In this document: positions 1 through 7,665 of the stretch, piece after piece
Layout: each line of letters starts with the position of its first letter
Position numbering within the stretch: the first letter of the stretch is position 1
DNA from: Nocardiopsis endophytica
Lineage (GTDB): Bacteria > Actinomycetota > Actinomycetes > Streptosporangiales > Streptosporangiaceae
Assembly (NCBI RefSeq): GCF_027706725.1
Contig: NZ_JAQFWQ010000003.1
Coordinates: 62,001 to 126,000 of the forward strand
Length of the DNA: 64,000 nt
Direction of reading: 5' to 3'
Program-made: the position numbers and the translations under genes
The notes under the pieces: model-generated
Database searches by the model: none
What the model was told of the DNA's origin: nothing
The model's input: the letters and a program-made list of their open reading frames with translations, nothing else

Positions 1-644
1 GGCAGCACGCTCAGCACGCCCTCGGGCAGCCCGGCCTCCTCCAGGATCCCGGCCAGGGCGAGCGCGCACAGCGGGGTCTGCTGGGCGGGCTTGAGGACCA
101 TGGTGCACCCGGCCGCCACCGCCGGGCCGATCTTGCGGGTCCCCATCGCCATGGGGAAGTTCCACGGCGTGATCAGCATGGACGGGCCCACGGGGCGCTT
201 CATGATCAGGAAGCGCGACTTGCCGTCGGGCGAGGTGGCGTACCCGCCGGAGACGCGCACCGCCTCTTCGGAGAACCAGCGCAGGAACTCGGCGGCGTAG
301 GCGATCTCGCCGCGCGCCTCGGCCAGCGGCTTGCCCATCTCCAGGGTCATCAGGAGCGCGAGCTCGTCCTGGCGCTCCATCAGGATCTCGAACGCGCGCC
401 GCAGGACCTCGCCGCGCTCCCGGGGGGCGCGGGCGGCCCAGGAGGCCTGGGCCCCGGCGGCGGCGTCGAGGGCGGCGAACGCGTCCTCCCGCGAGGCGTC
501 GGCGACCTCGCACAGGGCCTCCCCGGTCGAGGGGTCCTCCACGGCGAAGGTCGCGCCCCCGGAGGCGTCGCGCCACCGGCCGCCGACCATGAGCCGCTTG
601 TCCACCTGCTCGACGACCTTCACTTCGTCGCTGCGCTGCGCCAT
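1..644 (-). CDS. gabD: Aldehyde dehydrogenase, probable succinate-semialdehyde dehydrogenase (3' part off window)
   Basis: Probably oxidises succinic semialdehyde to succinate with NAD(P)+, the second step of GABA breakdown in the cytosol. Only about 214 N-terminal residues are in the window. They show the aldehyde dehydrogenase N-terminal region, including the family motif TPWNFPMAMGTRKIGPA and the following AAGCTMVLKPA stretch. The catalytic cysteine and glutamate would lie past the left edge. The ATG at 644 follows AGGGAG about 9 nt upstream. It is divergent from an aminotransferase that fits GABA transaminase, which is the main reason for choosing succinate semialdehyde over other aldehydes. 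A perfect palindrome at 783-796 lies between the two genes. A different semialdehyde dehydrogenase of the same family cannot be excluded. Confidence 0.82.
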   Translation of the reverse strand, partial: MAQRSDEVKVVEQVDKRLMVGGRWRDASGGATFAVEDPSTGEALCEVADASREDAFAALDAAAGAQASWAARAPRERGEVLRRAFEILMERQDELALLMTLEMGKPLAEARGEIAYAAEFLRWFSEEAVRVSGGYATSPDGKSRFLIMKRPVGPSMLITPWNFPMAMGTRKIGPAVAAGCTMVLKPAQQTPLCALALAGILEEAGLPEGVLSVL

Positions 645-782
645 CGGTCTGCCGCTCCCTCTTCGTCGTCGCTGCCCGCCCCCTTCCCAGCGGACCGGGT
701 TCGCTAACGGGGCCGCGGGTAGGGGGACCCGGGAGAGCACGGTCTGGACACCGCCCCAGGCGGATGATTCCATAGCGCCGTC

Positions 783-796
783 GATTGTCAACAATC
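783..796. promoter_or_regulatory. Perfect inverted repeat between gabD and gabT, probable operator
   Basis: GATTGT-CA-ACAATC is a perfect 6-bp inverted repeat with a 2-bp spacer. It ends 22 nt before the preferred gabT start, so it would sit at or just before the transcription start. The core TTGTCAACAA resembles sites of FadR-type GntR regulators, which is an inference. No regulator gene is visible nearby; it may lie left of the window. Confidence 0.5.
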
Positions 797-818
797 CTAC
801 GGAATGAGGTTCGCGCGC

Positions 819-2084
819 ATGGTCGAGCAGTCGGCCCGGCTGTCCCCGGTCCTGAAGCAGGCCACACCGGTCCTCGCCGCCCGCGGCGAGGGCGTGCACA
901 TCTACGACGAGGACGGCCGCCGCTACCTGGACTTCACCGCCGGTATCGGGGTCACGAGCACGGGCCACTGCCACCCCAAGGTGGTGGAGGCCGCGCAGAA
1001 GCAGGTCGGCACCCTCATCCACGGGCAGTACACCACGGTGATGCACCGGCCGCTGCTGCGGCTCACCGAGGAGCTGGGCACGGTCCTGCCCGAGGGCCTG
1101 GACCGCCTCTTCTACGTCAACTCCGGCAGCGAGGCGGTCGAGGCGGCGCTGCGGCTGGCCCGCCAGGCGACCGGGCGGCAGAACGCGGTCGTGTTCGAGG
1201 GGTCGTTCCACGGGCGCACGATGGGCGCCGCGTCGCTCACCACCTCCGGCACCAAGATCCGCGCGGGGATCGGGCCGCTCATGCCGGGCGTGGCGGTCGC
1301 GCCCTTCCCGTACGCCTACCGGCTGGGGATGAGCGAGGAGCGGGCGGTCGAGTACGCGCTGGCCGAGCTGGACTACCTGTTCGCGACGGTCACCTCCCCC
1401 AAGGACACCGCGGCGTTCTTCATCGAGCCGGTCCTGGGCGAGGGCGGGTACGTGCCGGTGCCCGCGGCCTTCCTGGAGGGGCTGCGGCGGCGCGCCGACG
1501 AGCACGGGATCCTGCTGGTCGCCGACGAGGTGCAGACCGGGTTCGGGCGCACCGGGCGGTTCTGGGGGCATGAGCACGCGGCGGTCCGCCCGGACGTGGT
1601 GATCACCGCGAAGGGGCTGGCCAGCGGGTTCCCGCTGTCGGCGATCGCCGCTCCGGAGAGCGTCATGGAGCGGGCCTGGCCCGGGTCGCAGGGCGGCACC
1701 TACGGCGGCAACGCCGTGGCGTGCGCGGCGGCGCTGGCCACCCTGGAGGTCATCCGGGAGGAAGGGCTGGTGGAGAACGCGGCCCGGAACGGCGAACGGC
1801 TGCTGTCGGGGCTGCGCAAGGCGGCCGAGGGGCACGCGCGCGTGGGCGACGTGCGCGGGCTCGGACTCATGGCCGCGAGCGAGTTCACGGCGCCGGACGG
1901 GTCCCCGGACACCGAGACGGCGACGAAGGCGCACAAGGCGGCGACCGAGCGCGGTCTGCTGCTGCTGACCTGTGGGCCGCACGGGAACGTGGTGCGGATG
2001 ATCCCGCCGCTGGTGGTCGACGCCGACCAGATCGACGAGGCGCTGGCGATCTGGTCGGAGGCGCTGGCCGACGCCTCGGCCTGA
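819..2084 (+). CDS. gabT: 4-aminobutyrate-type aminotransferase (class III, PLP)
   Basis: Transfers the amino group of GABA, or a similar omega-amino acid, to 2-oxoglutarate, giving succinic semialdehyde for the divergent dehydrogenase. The 421-residue protein has class III aminotransferase features: FYVNSGSEAVEAALRLAR in the cofactor phosphate region, FEGSFHGRT, LLVADEVQTGFGRTG with the cofactor-contacting aspartate, and ITAKGLASG with the PLP-binding lysine. ATG 819 is preferred because GAGG at 806-809 sits 9 nt upstream. The in-frame ATG at 804 would add MRFAR and has no Shine-Dalgarno. The substrate is inferred from family and neighbour; other omega-amino acids are possible. Confidence 0.85.
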   Translation: MVEQSARLSPVLKQATPVLAARGEGVHIYDEDGRRYLDFTAGIGVTSTGHCHPKVVEAAQKQVGTLIHGQYTTVMHRPLLRLTEELGTVLPEGLDRLFYVNSGSEAVEAALRLARQATGRQNAVVFEGSFHGRTMGAASLTTSGTKIRAGIGPLMPGVAVAPFPYAYRLGMSEERAVEYALAELDYLFATVTSPKDTAAFFIEPVLGEGGYVPVPAAFLEGLRRRADEHGILLVADEVQTGFGRTGRFWGHEHAAVRPDVVITAKGLASGFPLSAIAAPESVMERAWPGSQGGTYGGNAVACAAALATLEVIREEGLVENAARNGERLLSGLRKAAEGHARVGDVRGLGLMAASEFTAPDGSPDTETATKAHKAATERGLLLLTCGPHGNVVRMIPPLVVDADQIDEALAIWSEALADASA

Positions 2085-2332
2085 GGCCTTCGTTCGGGAG
2101 GCGCCGGAGCCCGCCGGTCGGGCGGGACGCCTTCGGAGGCGGGGCGGAGGGGCCCAGGGGGCGGTGCGCCGTGTGCGTTCGCGCCGTCTGGGCCCCGCGG
2201 CGCGGCCGGGTGGACCGGTCCGGCGGACCGGCCCGGCCCCGCGGCACGGCCGGCGGACCGGTCCGGAAAGGCGTCCGAATGGCGCGCCCCGTATCTCCCG
2301 CCCTTCCCGAATCGGGACTTCCGGCCAGGAAT

Positions 2333-2348
2333 GGGAAAGCGCTTAACC
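2333..2348. promoter_or_regulatory. Operator-like GGGAAAGCGCTTAACC
   Basis: It contains the perfect 8-bp palindrome AAGCGCTT at 2337-2344, a typical LacI-family core with a central CpG. It is the most distal of three GGGAAA-containing repeats before the pectate lyase gene. No LacI gene is adjacent. Confidence 0.4.
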
Positions 2349-2370
2349 TATTCCTGCACGTCTCCCACCA

Positions 2371-2392
2371 GGGAAAATCGACCACTTTTCCC
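2371..2392. promoter_or_regulatory. Inverted repeat GGGAAAA-N8-TTTTCCC upstream of -35
   Basis: Perfect 7-bp arms at 2371-2377 and 2386-2392 end 5 nt before the -35 box at 2397. The position suits an activator or an upstream repressor half of a looped pair with 2436-2451. Confidence 0.45.
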
Positions 2393-2396
2393 TCCC

Positions 2397-2425
2397 TTGA
2401 CAGGATTCTCGGGCCGCCGTAGCGT
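2397..2425 (+). promoter_or_regulatory. Vegetative promoter of pectate lyase gene
   Basis: TTGACA at 2397-2402 is a perfect -35 box. It is followed by a 17-nt spacer and TAGCGT at 2420-2425, giving a start near 2432 and a leader of about 150 nt. It is one of the clearest sigma-70-type promoters in the window. Confidence 0.6.
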
Positions 2426-2435
2426 CCCCTGCACC

Positions 2436-2451
2436 GGGAAAGCGATTTCCC
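2436..2451. promoter_or_regulatory. Inverted repeat GGGAAA-N4-TTTCCC just after the transcription start
   Basis: Perfect 6-bp arms lie about 4 nt downstream of the predicted start, the classic position for a repressor that blocks elongation or initiation. It shares the GGGAAA arms with the upstream repeat at 2371-2392. Confidence 0.5.
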
Positions 2452-2582
2452 TCCCTGGGCCCGCCCCGGCCGACGATCCGCCGATGACCCGGCGGCGTTC
2501 CGGCCGCCCCGCACCCCCACTGCGGCGGCAAGGCCCGGACGCGCTTCCCGGCCCCTGTCCCCGAATACGAGGAGTCCCCTCG

Positions 2583-3620
2583 ATGCATTCCGAACAGCCC
2601 GCGCACACCCGGTCCCGGCGCGGCCGCACCAAGGCGGCCGCCACCGCGGGGGCCGCCGCCCTCGGCGTCGGCGCCGTCGCGGCCGTCGCCCTGGCCCTGC
2701 CCACGGGCGGGGGCGACGCGGCGGCGCCGACCGGCGCCCAGGACACCGCTCAGGACGCCGGCTCCCCGCTCGCCGACGCCCCGGTCGGCTGGGCCTCCGA
2801 GGACGGCGGCACCACCGGCGGCGAGGGCGGGGAGACCGTGCAGGTCTCCGACGCCGACGCGCTGCTCGACGCCGTCTCCGGCGACGAGGCCACCGTGGTG
2901 GAGGTGACCGGCGACATCGACCTGTCGGGCATGAACGACGTCGGGTCGAACACCACCATCGTCGGCGACGGGTCCGCGACCATCACCGGCGGCGGTTTCG
3001 ACCTGAGCGGCGTCGAGAACGTCGTCATCCGCAACCTGAACTTCAACGGCTGGGACGACGACGCGATCAACGTGCAGGAGGGGTCGACCAACGTCTGGGT
3101 CGACCACAACTCCTTCAGCAACGGCTACGACGGCGCGGTCGACGTCAAGCGCGAGTCGGACTTCGTCACGGTGTCGTGGAACCGGTTCACCGACCATTCC
3201 AAGACGATGCTGCTCGGCCACAGCGACGACCACACCGAGGACGAGGGCCACCTGCGGGTGACCTACCACCACAACTTCTTCGACGGCACGGACACCCGCC
3301 ACCCGCGGGTGCGCTTCTCGGCCAGCGCCCACGTGTTCAACAACTACTACGTGGACAACGCCGAGTACGGGGTGGCGTCCACGATGGGCGCCCAGGTCCT
3401 GGTGGAGGGCAACTACTTCCAGGGCGTGGACACCCCGACCGAGGTCGGCTACGGCAGCTCCGGCCCGGGTGAGCTGGTGGAGCGCGACAACGTCTACGAC
3501 GACTCGGGGGAGCCGGCCACCGAGGGCTCCGTCGAGGACCCGCCGTACGACTACACGCTCGACGCGGCCGAGGACGTCCCGTCCCTGGTCTCCGAGGGCG
3601 CCGGGCCGCAGGCCCAGTAG
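2583..3620 (+). CDS. Secreted pectate lyase (PL1, Amb_all fold)
   Basis: Cleaves polygalacturonate by beta-elimination outside the cell. The 345-residue protein begins with a basic stretch (RSRRGRTK) and an alanine-rich hydrophobic segment at about residues 17-42, a signal peptide or N-terminal anchor. The parallel beta-helix follows from about residue 80, with the family signatures WVDHNSFSNGYDGAVDVK, TVSWNRFTDHSKTMLLGHSD and VTYHHNFFDGTDTRHPRVR (the catalytic-arginine region), then HVFNNYY. The start at ATG 2583 has GAGG upstream (ACGAGGAGTC). The reading frame is open back to 2331, but that part contains the promoter. A terminator follows at 3632. With GH78 and GH43 genes in the window it points to pectin use. 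Confidence 0.9.
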   Translation: MHSEQPAHTRSRRGRTKAAATAGAAALGVGAVAAVALALPTGGGDAAAPTGAQDTAQDAGSPLADAPVGWASEDGGTTGGEGGETVQVSDADALLDAVSGDEATVVEVTGDIDLSGMNDVGSNTTIVGDGSATITGGGFDLSGVENVVIRNLNFNGWDDDAINVQEGSTNVWVDHNSFSNGYDGAVDVKRESDFVTVSWNRFTDHSKTMLLGHSDDHTEDEGHLRVTYHHNFFDGTDTRHPRVRFSASAHVFNNYYVDNAEYGVASTMGAQVLVEGNYFQGVDTPTEVGYGSSGPGELVERDNVYDDSGEPATEGSVEDPPYDYTLDAAEDVPSLVSEGAGPQAQ

Positions 3621-3631
3621 CCCGTCCATGG

Positions 3632-3674
3632 GCGGTGCCCGGGTCTGGGCCCCTCCGCTGGACCCGGGCACCGC
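3632..3674 (+). terminator. Terminator after pectate lyase gene
   Basis: A perfect 14-bp stem (3632-3645 with 3661-3674) has a 15-nt loop and begins 12 nt after the stop codon. There is no U-run, as is common in actinomycetes. Confidence 0.65.
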
Positions 3675-3818
3675 GCCCCGCCGCCCCGCTCCCCTCCGGG
3701 CGGGGCGGCGCCCTCCCGGCCCGCGAATAATCGGTCAAAGCGCTCCACGGCCCGTGGTAGAGTCTTAGACGTCGCCCGGGAGGACAGCCTCCACCAGGGC
3801 GAACACAAGAGAAGACCG

Positions 3819-3891
3819 GCACTCGTAGCTCAATGGATAGAGCATCTGACTACGGATCAGAAGGTTGGGGGTTCGAATCCTCCCGAGTGCG
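3819..3891 (+). tRNA. tRNA-Arg (ACG)
   Basis: Acceptor arms GCACTCG (3819-3825) and CGAGTGC (3884-3890) pair fully and are followed by discriminator G3891; no CCA is encoded. The anticodon loop 3850-3856 is CTACGGA, giving anticodon ACG at 3852-3854 closed by a TCTGA/TCAGA stem. The T-loop GGTTCGAATCC is intact. ACG is read as ICG after A34 deamination and decodes CGU, CGC and CGA. A -10-like TAGAGT is at 3758-3763. The gene borders a region of different composition (4.1-7.5 kb), but I found no duplicated 3' end. Confidence 0.96.
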
Positions 3892-3898
3892 CAGGAGC

Positions 3899-3938
3899 CG
3901 AAGGGTCCTGGCCAGCGAGAGCAGGCCAGGACCCTTCG
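3899..3938 (+). terminator. Terminator of tRNA-Arg
   Basis: A perfect 15-bp stem (3899-3913 with 3924-3938) has a 10-nt loop and is followed by CTTTGTT. It starts 8 nt after the tRNA. Confidence 0.85.
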
Positions 3939-4153
3939 CTTTGTTCCGGGGGGGGACGGCCCTCCTGGCATCTCGGTGCTCGGTGCATGTCAACGGACTC
4001 ACCCTCTGATCAACGGCGAGACTCGCACAGCGCCAAGGTGTCGACGCGTCTTGCCCATGTCCGGCGGCCGAAAGAGCCGACGCCTGGTGAGACCAACCGA
4101 ATCGCCCTCTGATCAGCCACGGCACTCGTGCTTGAGCAACGTTTCGAGCGACC

Positions 4154-5911
4154 TCAGATCGGTTCGTCCAAGCGCTGCTGGCCCGTCCGGCGGTAGCGGA
4201 TGTCGTTCCGGCTCTGGCCCACACTCTCCACCAGGCCCTGCCTCTTCAATCTGTCCAGCCACCGCAGGACCGTCGGCCTGGGCAGGCCCGTGGCGGCCTC
4301 GATCTGGACGCGGCTGAGGGTCCGGTCCCCCAGAGCAGCGAGGATCTCTTCCGTTCGGTCCTTGCGGCGTTGGGGCTTGGACTCCGCGGGGGCGGAAGCC
4401 CGGGCCGCTGCAGCATCGAGCGCGGGATGCAACCTGTAGCGCGACGAACGACGTGCCCCCTCTTGCACGGCGAGCTCGCGGGCGACCAGATCCTGAAGCT
4501 CGCTCGTAGCCACGCGAGAGTCCACGCCCGTGGCGGCTCGGTAACGAGGATTGGTCAGCGACTCTCCCGACCGGAGCAGGGCCAGGCCTATGCACTGGCT
4601 GTTCGTGAGTCCGTGCTCGCGCAGGGAGTTGATCCACTCGACGGTGTCCCCGTCCAAGAGCGTGTGGTTGGGGAAGACGACCTTGAAGGACGCCAGCCGG
4701 TCCGTGAAGGCCGGAGGCCCCATGTGGGCCGCGCGCAGAGCCTGCAGCATGTCCTGGATCCCGGACCCGCGCTTCTCGCAGACGCTCTGGCCCGTACCGG
4801 GGACGGGCACGTCCTGCAGGATGTCCATCAGCACGGCGTTCCGCGCCGAGGAGGGGGGATTGTCCTCGAGGTTGTCGATCGTCACAGCGCCGAAGAGCCC
4901 CCCGGGGTTCTGTATGACGAGCCGGTCCGGGTACATCGATACCTGAACCTGTGCACCGCGCGCGTGGCCGGCCAGGTCACGGTGGACGAGAGCATTGACG
5001 AGGGCTTCTCGCAGAGCGACCTCCGGGTACTCCCACACGTCCGTTCGACCGACGCCCTGAATGACGGCCCGCCGCTTCATGTTCCGCTTGAGCGCCTGCA
5101 TGGCGTCGCGGACCATGACGGGGACGGGGCCTTCGAGGGCGACGTTGTCCAAGAAGCGCTCGCCGCTCTGGAGCGACCCGCCACCGGACTCCGGGTAGTG
5201 GACGAAACTCACCATGAGCTGGGGGAAGTGCTCCTGCGGGTATTCGCCGAGCGCGAGTAGGCCGCCCAGCGACAGCCGTTCCCGGCCGTCGTCGTCCTTG
5301 ATCAGCACTCGCATCCTGCGGAGGGCCTCATGGTCCTCCATGTCGGCGTACCGATAGGGCCGACGGGCACGCAGCTGTTCGAGGAACGCTCCGACCAGCT
5401 GGGCGTCCAGATCATCGACCGATGTCCCGGGGACCGGTTCGAGGTCTTCCTTGGGCTGTCCCTTCGACGCCATCAACGCGAGGATCTCGTACTGGGTCAT
5501 GCGGCGGTCGCCGTCGCCGACACGGATGAAGCTGCCCTGGTAGGCGCCCATCGACTTGAGGTGGCAGGGCTTGTCCGCAGGCAGGGTCTCCGGGATCTCG
5601 GCGACGATGAGGTCGACCGACTCGAACGTGCGGGTGCTGATGACGGCTCTGATCGGGGGTTCGAACTCCGAGCAGTAGGAGCCGAGGTCCGCGACGAGCT
5701 TGCCCGCGTTCCTCACTCCGACGGCTTGGAAGCCGCTCTTCTCGTCCAAGCCGAGAATGAGTACCCCGCCCCGGGCGTTCGCGAAGGCCGACAGCGTCTC
5801 ATGCGTGCTCTTCGGAAGCTTCTCGTGCGCCCTCTTGACCTCGACGTCGGAAAGGTCTCCCCCGAAGCGCCTGAGGTCCTGGACCAAGGCGAGGAAGTCG
5901 TCATCGTGCAC
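4154..5911 (-). CDS. AlbA_2 (Schlafen-type) / GHKL ATPase-like regulator with C-terminal winged helix
   Basis: A 585-residue protein of the family often annotated as ATP-binding or RecG-related transcriptional regulator; its biochemical role is not established. Residues about 15-140 look like the AlbA_2 domain (ANARGGVLILGLDEK is typical). Residues about 300-410 resemble the GHKL ATP-binding fold (REALVNALVHRDL, RLVIQNPGGL, EKRGSGIQDM). The C terminus has a winged helix (LSRVQIEAATGLPRPTVLRW). The start is GTG 5911. A TAGGGT box 6 nt before it on this strand suggests a leaderless mRNA. The upstream 12-bp repeat array is shared with the divergent HTH gene. Composition is lower in G+C than its neighbours, which suggests transfer. 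Relatives occur as stress or phage-related regulators. Confidence 0.75.
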   Translation of the reverse strand: MHDDDFLALVQDLRRFGGDLSDVEVKRAHEKLPKSTHETLSAFANARGGVLILGLDEKSGFQAVGVRNAGKLVADLGSYCSEFEPPIRAVISTRTFESVDLIVAEIPETLPADKPCHLKSMGAYQGSFIRVGDGDRRMTQYEILALMASKGQPKEDLEPVPGTSVDDLDAQLVGAFLEQLRARRPYRYADMEDHEALRRMRVLIKDDDGRERLSLGGLLALGEYPQEHFPQLMVSFVHYPESGGGSLQSGERFLDNVALEGPVPVMVRDAMQALKRNMKRRAVIQGVGRTDVWEYPEVALREALVNALVHRDLAGHARGAQVQVSMYPDRLVIQNPGGLFGAVTIDNLEDNPPSSARNAVLMDILQDVPVPGTGQSVCEKRGSGIQDMLQALRAAHMGPPAFTDRLASFKVVFPNHTLLDGDTVEWINSLREHGLTNSQCIGLALLRSGESLTNPRYRAATGVDSRVATSELQDLVARELAVQEGARRSSRYRLHPALDAAAARASAPAESKPQRRKDRTEEILAALGDRTLSRVQIEAATGLPRPTVLRWLDRLKRQGLVESVGQSRNDIRYRRTGQQRLDEPI

Positions 5912-5938
5912 ACACCGACCCTACTCGGGAGAACCCTC

Positions 5939-6000
5939 GGTTGCTCACCAGGTTGCTCACCAGGTTGCTCACTCCGACCTAGTGAGCAACCTGGTGAGCA
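5939..6000. repeat. 12-bp direct repeats and a 20-bp perfect inverted repeat, shared operator
   Basis: GGTTGCTCACCA occurs at 5939-5950 and 5951-5962, then GGTTGCTCACT at 5963-5973, giving a 12-bp period. Positions 5954-5973 are exactly the reverse complement of 5981-6000 across a 7-nt spacer, a perfect 20-bp inverted repeat. Five copies of the core GTGAGCA or its complement TGCTCAC result. The array lies between two divergent genes and would overlap the -35 region of the leftward promoter. Confidence 0.85.
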
Positions 6001-6132
6001 TCCTTCGAATGCATGAGGAGACCGCCGACCACCTCCAAGAGCCCCCGGACACCTCCACACCGCTCGACCATGACGACTCGGGACGCCTACGACGGGATCC
6101 CCGATCCTCGCCAATTTCCGCCGAGCGTCGCC

Positions 6133-6160
6133 TAGACTGAGCGCTCACTGAGTACTCACT
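6133..6160 (+). promoter_or_regulatory. -10 box and extra CTCACT half-sites before the HTH gene
   Basis: TAGACT at 6133-6138 is a good -10 box. CTCACT follows at 6144-6149 and 6155-6160, the same half-site as in the 5939-6000 array, with spacing close to one helical turn. The HTH protein may therefore repress its own promoter. Confidence 0.4.
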
Positions 6161-6170
6161 TGGAGGACCT

Positions 6171-7526
6171 GTGTCAGAGCACACCAGGAGCGTCAGGCAG
6201 GCGAGGCAGGCGCTGAACATGAGCCAGACCGAGGCGGCTCGCCGCGCAGGGATCTCCCTGGCCACTTGGCGGCGCGGGGAAGCGGACATCAATGCGGTTG
6301 GGGCCGCCACCAGGCAGAAGATCGACAAGGTCCTCGCCGCAGCGGCGCAGCCGGTCCACTCTTGGGTGCCCCTGTTCAACAAGCGATTCCGCGGCGACCC
6401 ACTGACGCCCCGGGAGGCCCATCTGCTCGCAACCGAGCTCACGATGAACGGGGAGACCTTCCAGCTCGACGACGACAGTGTCTGGGACTCACACGTCCTA
6501 CGCGAACTCCCCGACGCCGTCCTGATGTCGGTCGCCGAACGGCCGCAGTGGCACAGGCGCCTCCTCGCGACCTCACAAGAACTCGGCGCCCGCATCGACG
6601 ATGGGTGGGCCCCCAGAGCCGAGAACCTTGCCGAGGCGGCGGCTCTCCGCATCGCACTCACTTCGCCGTCTCTGGAAGACGACTCGGACCTCACCGGCCT
6701 CGGGTACGAAAGCCACCCCCGCGACCTCGACCACGACAGCCACTGGCCCACGATCAAGCGTGCACTGATCCCTCCACGGCTGCAGCAGGCTCTGGTCATG
6801 CTCGACTCCGCCCGCTACGCAGCGCATCTCCTCGCCCCGATGAACGTCGACTCGCGGATCATCACCTCGCCCCTTCATCCGGACCGCTGGTGGGAGAAGT
6901 GGACAGACGAAGCACAGGAGTGGCTGCACGCGGCGGCGACAGGGGCTCGGCCCTCCCAACGCGAGACCGGGTCCACCGACTTCGACGACAACCCTTCGCA
7001 GTCCCAGACGATGGCCTGGGGGATCTTCGAGCTCTTGGCCGAACGGGAAGCAGATCTCGACCTTCTTCTCGGTGGCGCTCTCCGCAAGGAGAGGACCGCA
7101 CAGATCGCGGACGGCTCCACACCTGCCATCGTGCTTGAGACCCACCTGGGGGACGACGTCGTCATCAAGGTCTCATGCCGTGACCACAGACGGCCACAGC
7201 AGACTTCGCCTTGCATCGAAGACACCGCCCCCGTCCGGTCTGCGATCCTCGCCTGGGGACTGCTCGACCTTCTGGACGACACCGGCCCCGCTCTCCAAGA
7301 GGTTTTCGAGGGCGACCTCCTGCCCGACCAGCTCACGGTGACCAACGGCTCTGTCCTCGTCCTCCCCGATGCAAGCGGTTTCGATCTGCTGCTGGCCGTG
7401 GCCTTCCAGGAACGCACCCGGGAGCGGTCCGCCGCAGTGGACGAGGCGCGGGCTTCTTGGTGGGAGTATCAGCGAGAACTAGAGGAAGAGTTCGCAGCCT
7501 TCGACATGGAGTACGGCCAGGACTAA
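6171..7526 (+). CDS. HTH (XRE-like) protein with unknown C-terminal region
   Basis: A 451-residue protein. Residues about 8-45 form an XRE-type helix-turn-helix (MSQTEAARRAGISLATWRR, then a DKVL helix). The remaining 400 residues match nothing I recognise. They are acidic, soluble, without membrane segments, and contain repeated WGIFELL and WGLLDLLDD stretches (about residues 282 and 364) that suggest an internal duplication. The start is GTG 6171 after GGAGG at 6162-6166. It is divergent from the AlbA_2 gene and probably binds the shared GTGAGCA repeats. Codon use is less G+C-biased than the flanks, which suggests a transferred two-gene module. Its function beyond DNA binding is unknown. Confidence 0.6.
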   Translation: MSEHTRSVRQARQALNMSQTEAARRAGISLATWRRGEADINAVGAATRQKIDKVLAAAAQPVHSWVPLFNKRFRGDPLTPREAHLLATELTMNGETFQLDDDSVWDSHVLRELPDAVLMSVAERPQWHRRLLATSQELGARIDDGWAPRAENLAEAAALRIALTSPSLEDDSDLTGLGYESHPRDLDHDSHWPTIKRALIPPRLQQALVMLDSARYAAHLLAPMNVDSRIITSPLHPDRWWEKWTDEAQEWLHAAATGARPSQRETGSTDFDDNPSQSQTMAWGIFELLAEREADLDLLLGGALRKERTAQIADGSTPAIVLETHLGDDVVIKVSCRDHRRPQQTSPCIEDTAPVRSAILAWGLLDLLDDTGPALQEVFEGDLLPDQLTVTNGSVLVLPDASGFDLLLAVAFQERTRERSAAVDEARASWWEYQRELEEEFAAFDMEYGQD

Positions 7527-7665
7527 GGCGTTCCAGCTCTCGACCCCAGCGCTATCTGATCTGCGTCCGACGCTCATAAACCCCGGGACGACGCCGTCTG
7601 TGCGGCACCGAGGTCCGGTGTCCTGCGGTGCACGTTCGGTGCACACTCCTGGAGGGCGTGTCCGG

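Larger units (their letters stand above)
2085..2582. other. Intergenic region gabT - pectate lyase
   Basis: I see no gene here. Positions 2085-2300 are plain G+C-rich spacer. Positions 2333-2451 hold the promoter and three inverted-repeat operators of the pectate lyase gene, listed separately. Confidence 0.6.

Noticed and set aside
2343-3671. 442-residue antisense frame over the pectate lyase gene
   Set aside because: It is Val/Ala/Gly/Arg-rich shadow sequence typical of high-G+C DNA, and the sense strand encodes a clear PL1 enzyme.
4002-4115. CCCTCTGATCA at 4002-4012 and 4105-4115 as possible attachment repeats of an element beside tRNA-Arg
   Set aside because: The repeat does not match the tRNA 3' end and no integrase or second copy beyond 7.5 kb is visible.
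5939-6000. 12-bp repeats as a CRISPR array or plasmid origin
   Set aside because: Units are contiguous with no spacers, there are no cas or rep genes, and the position between divergent promoters fits an operator.
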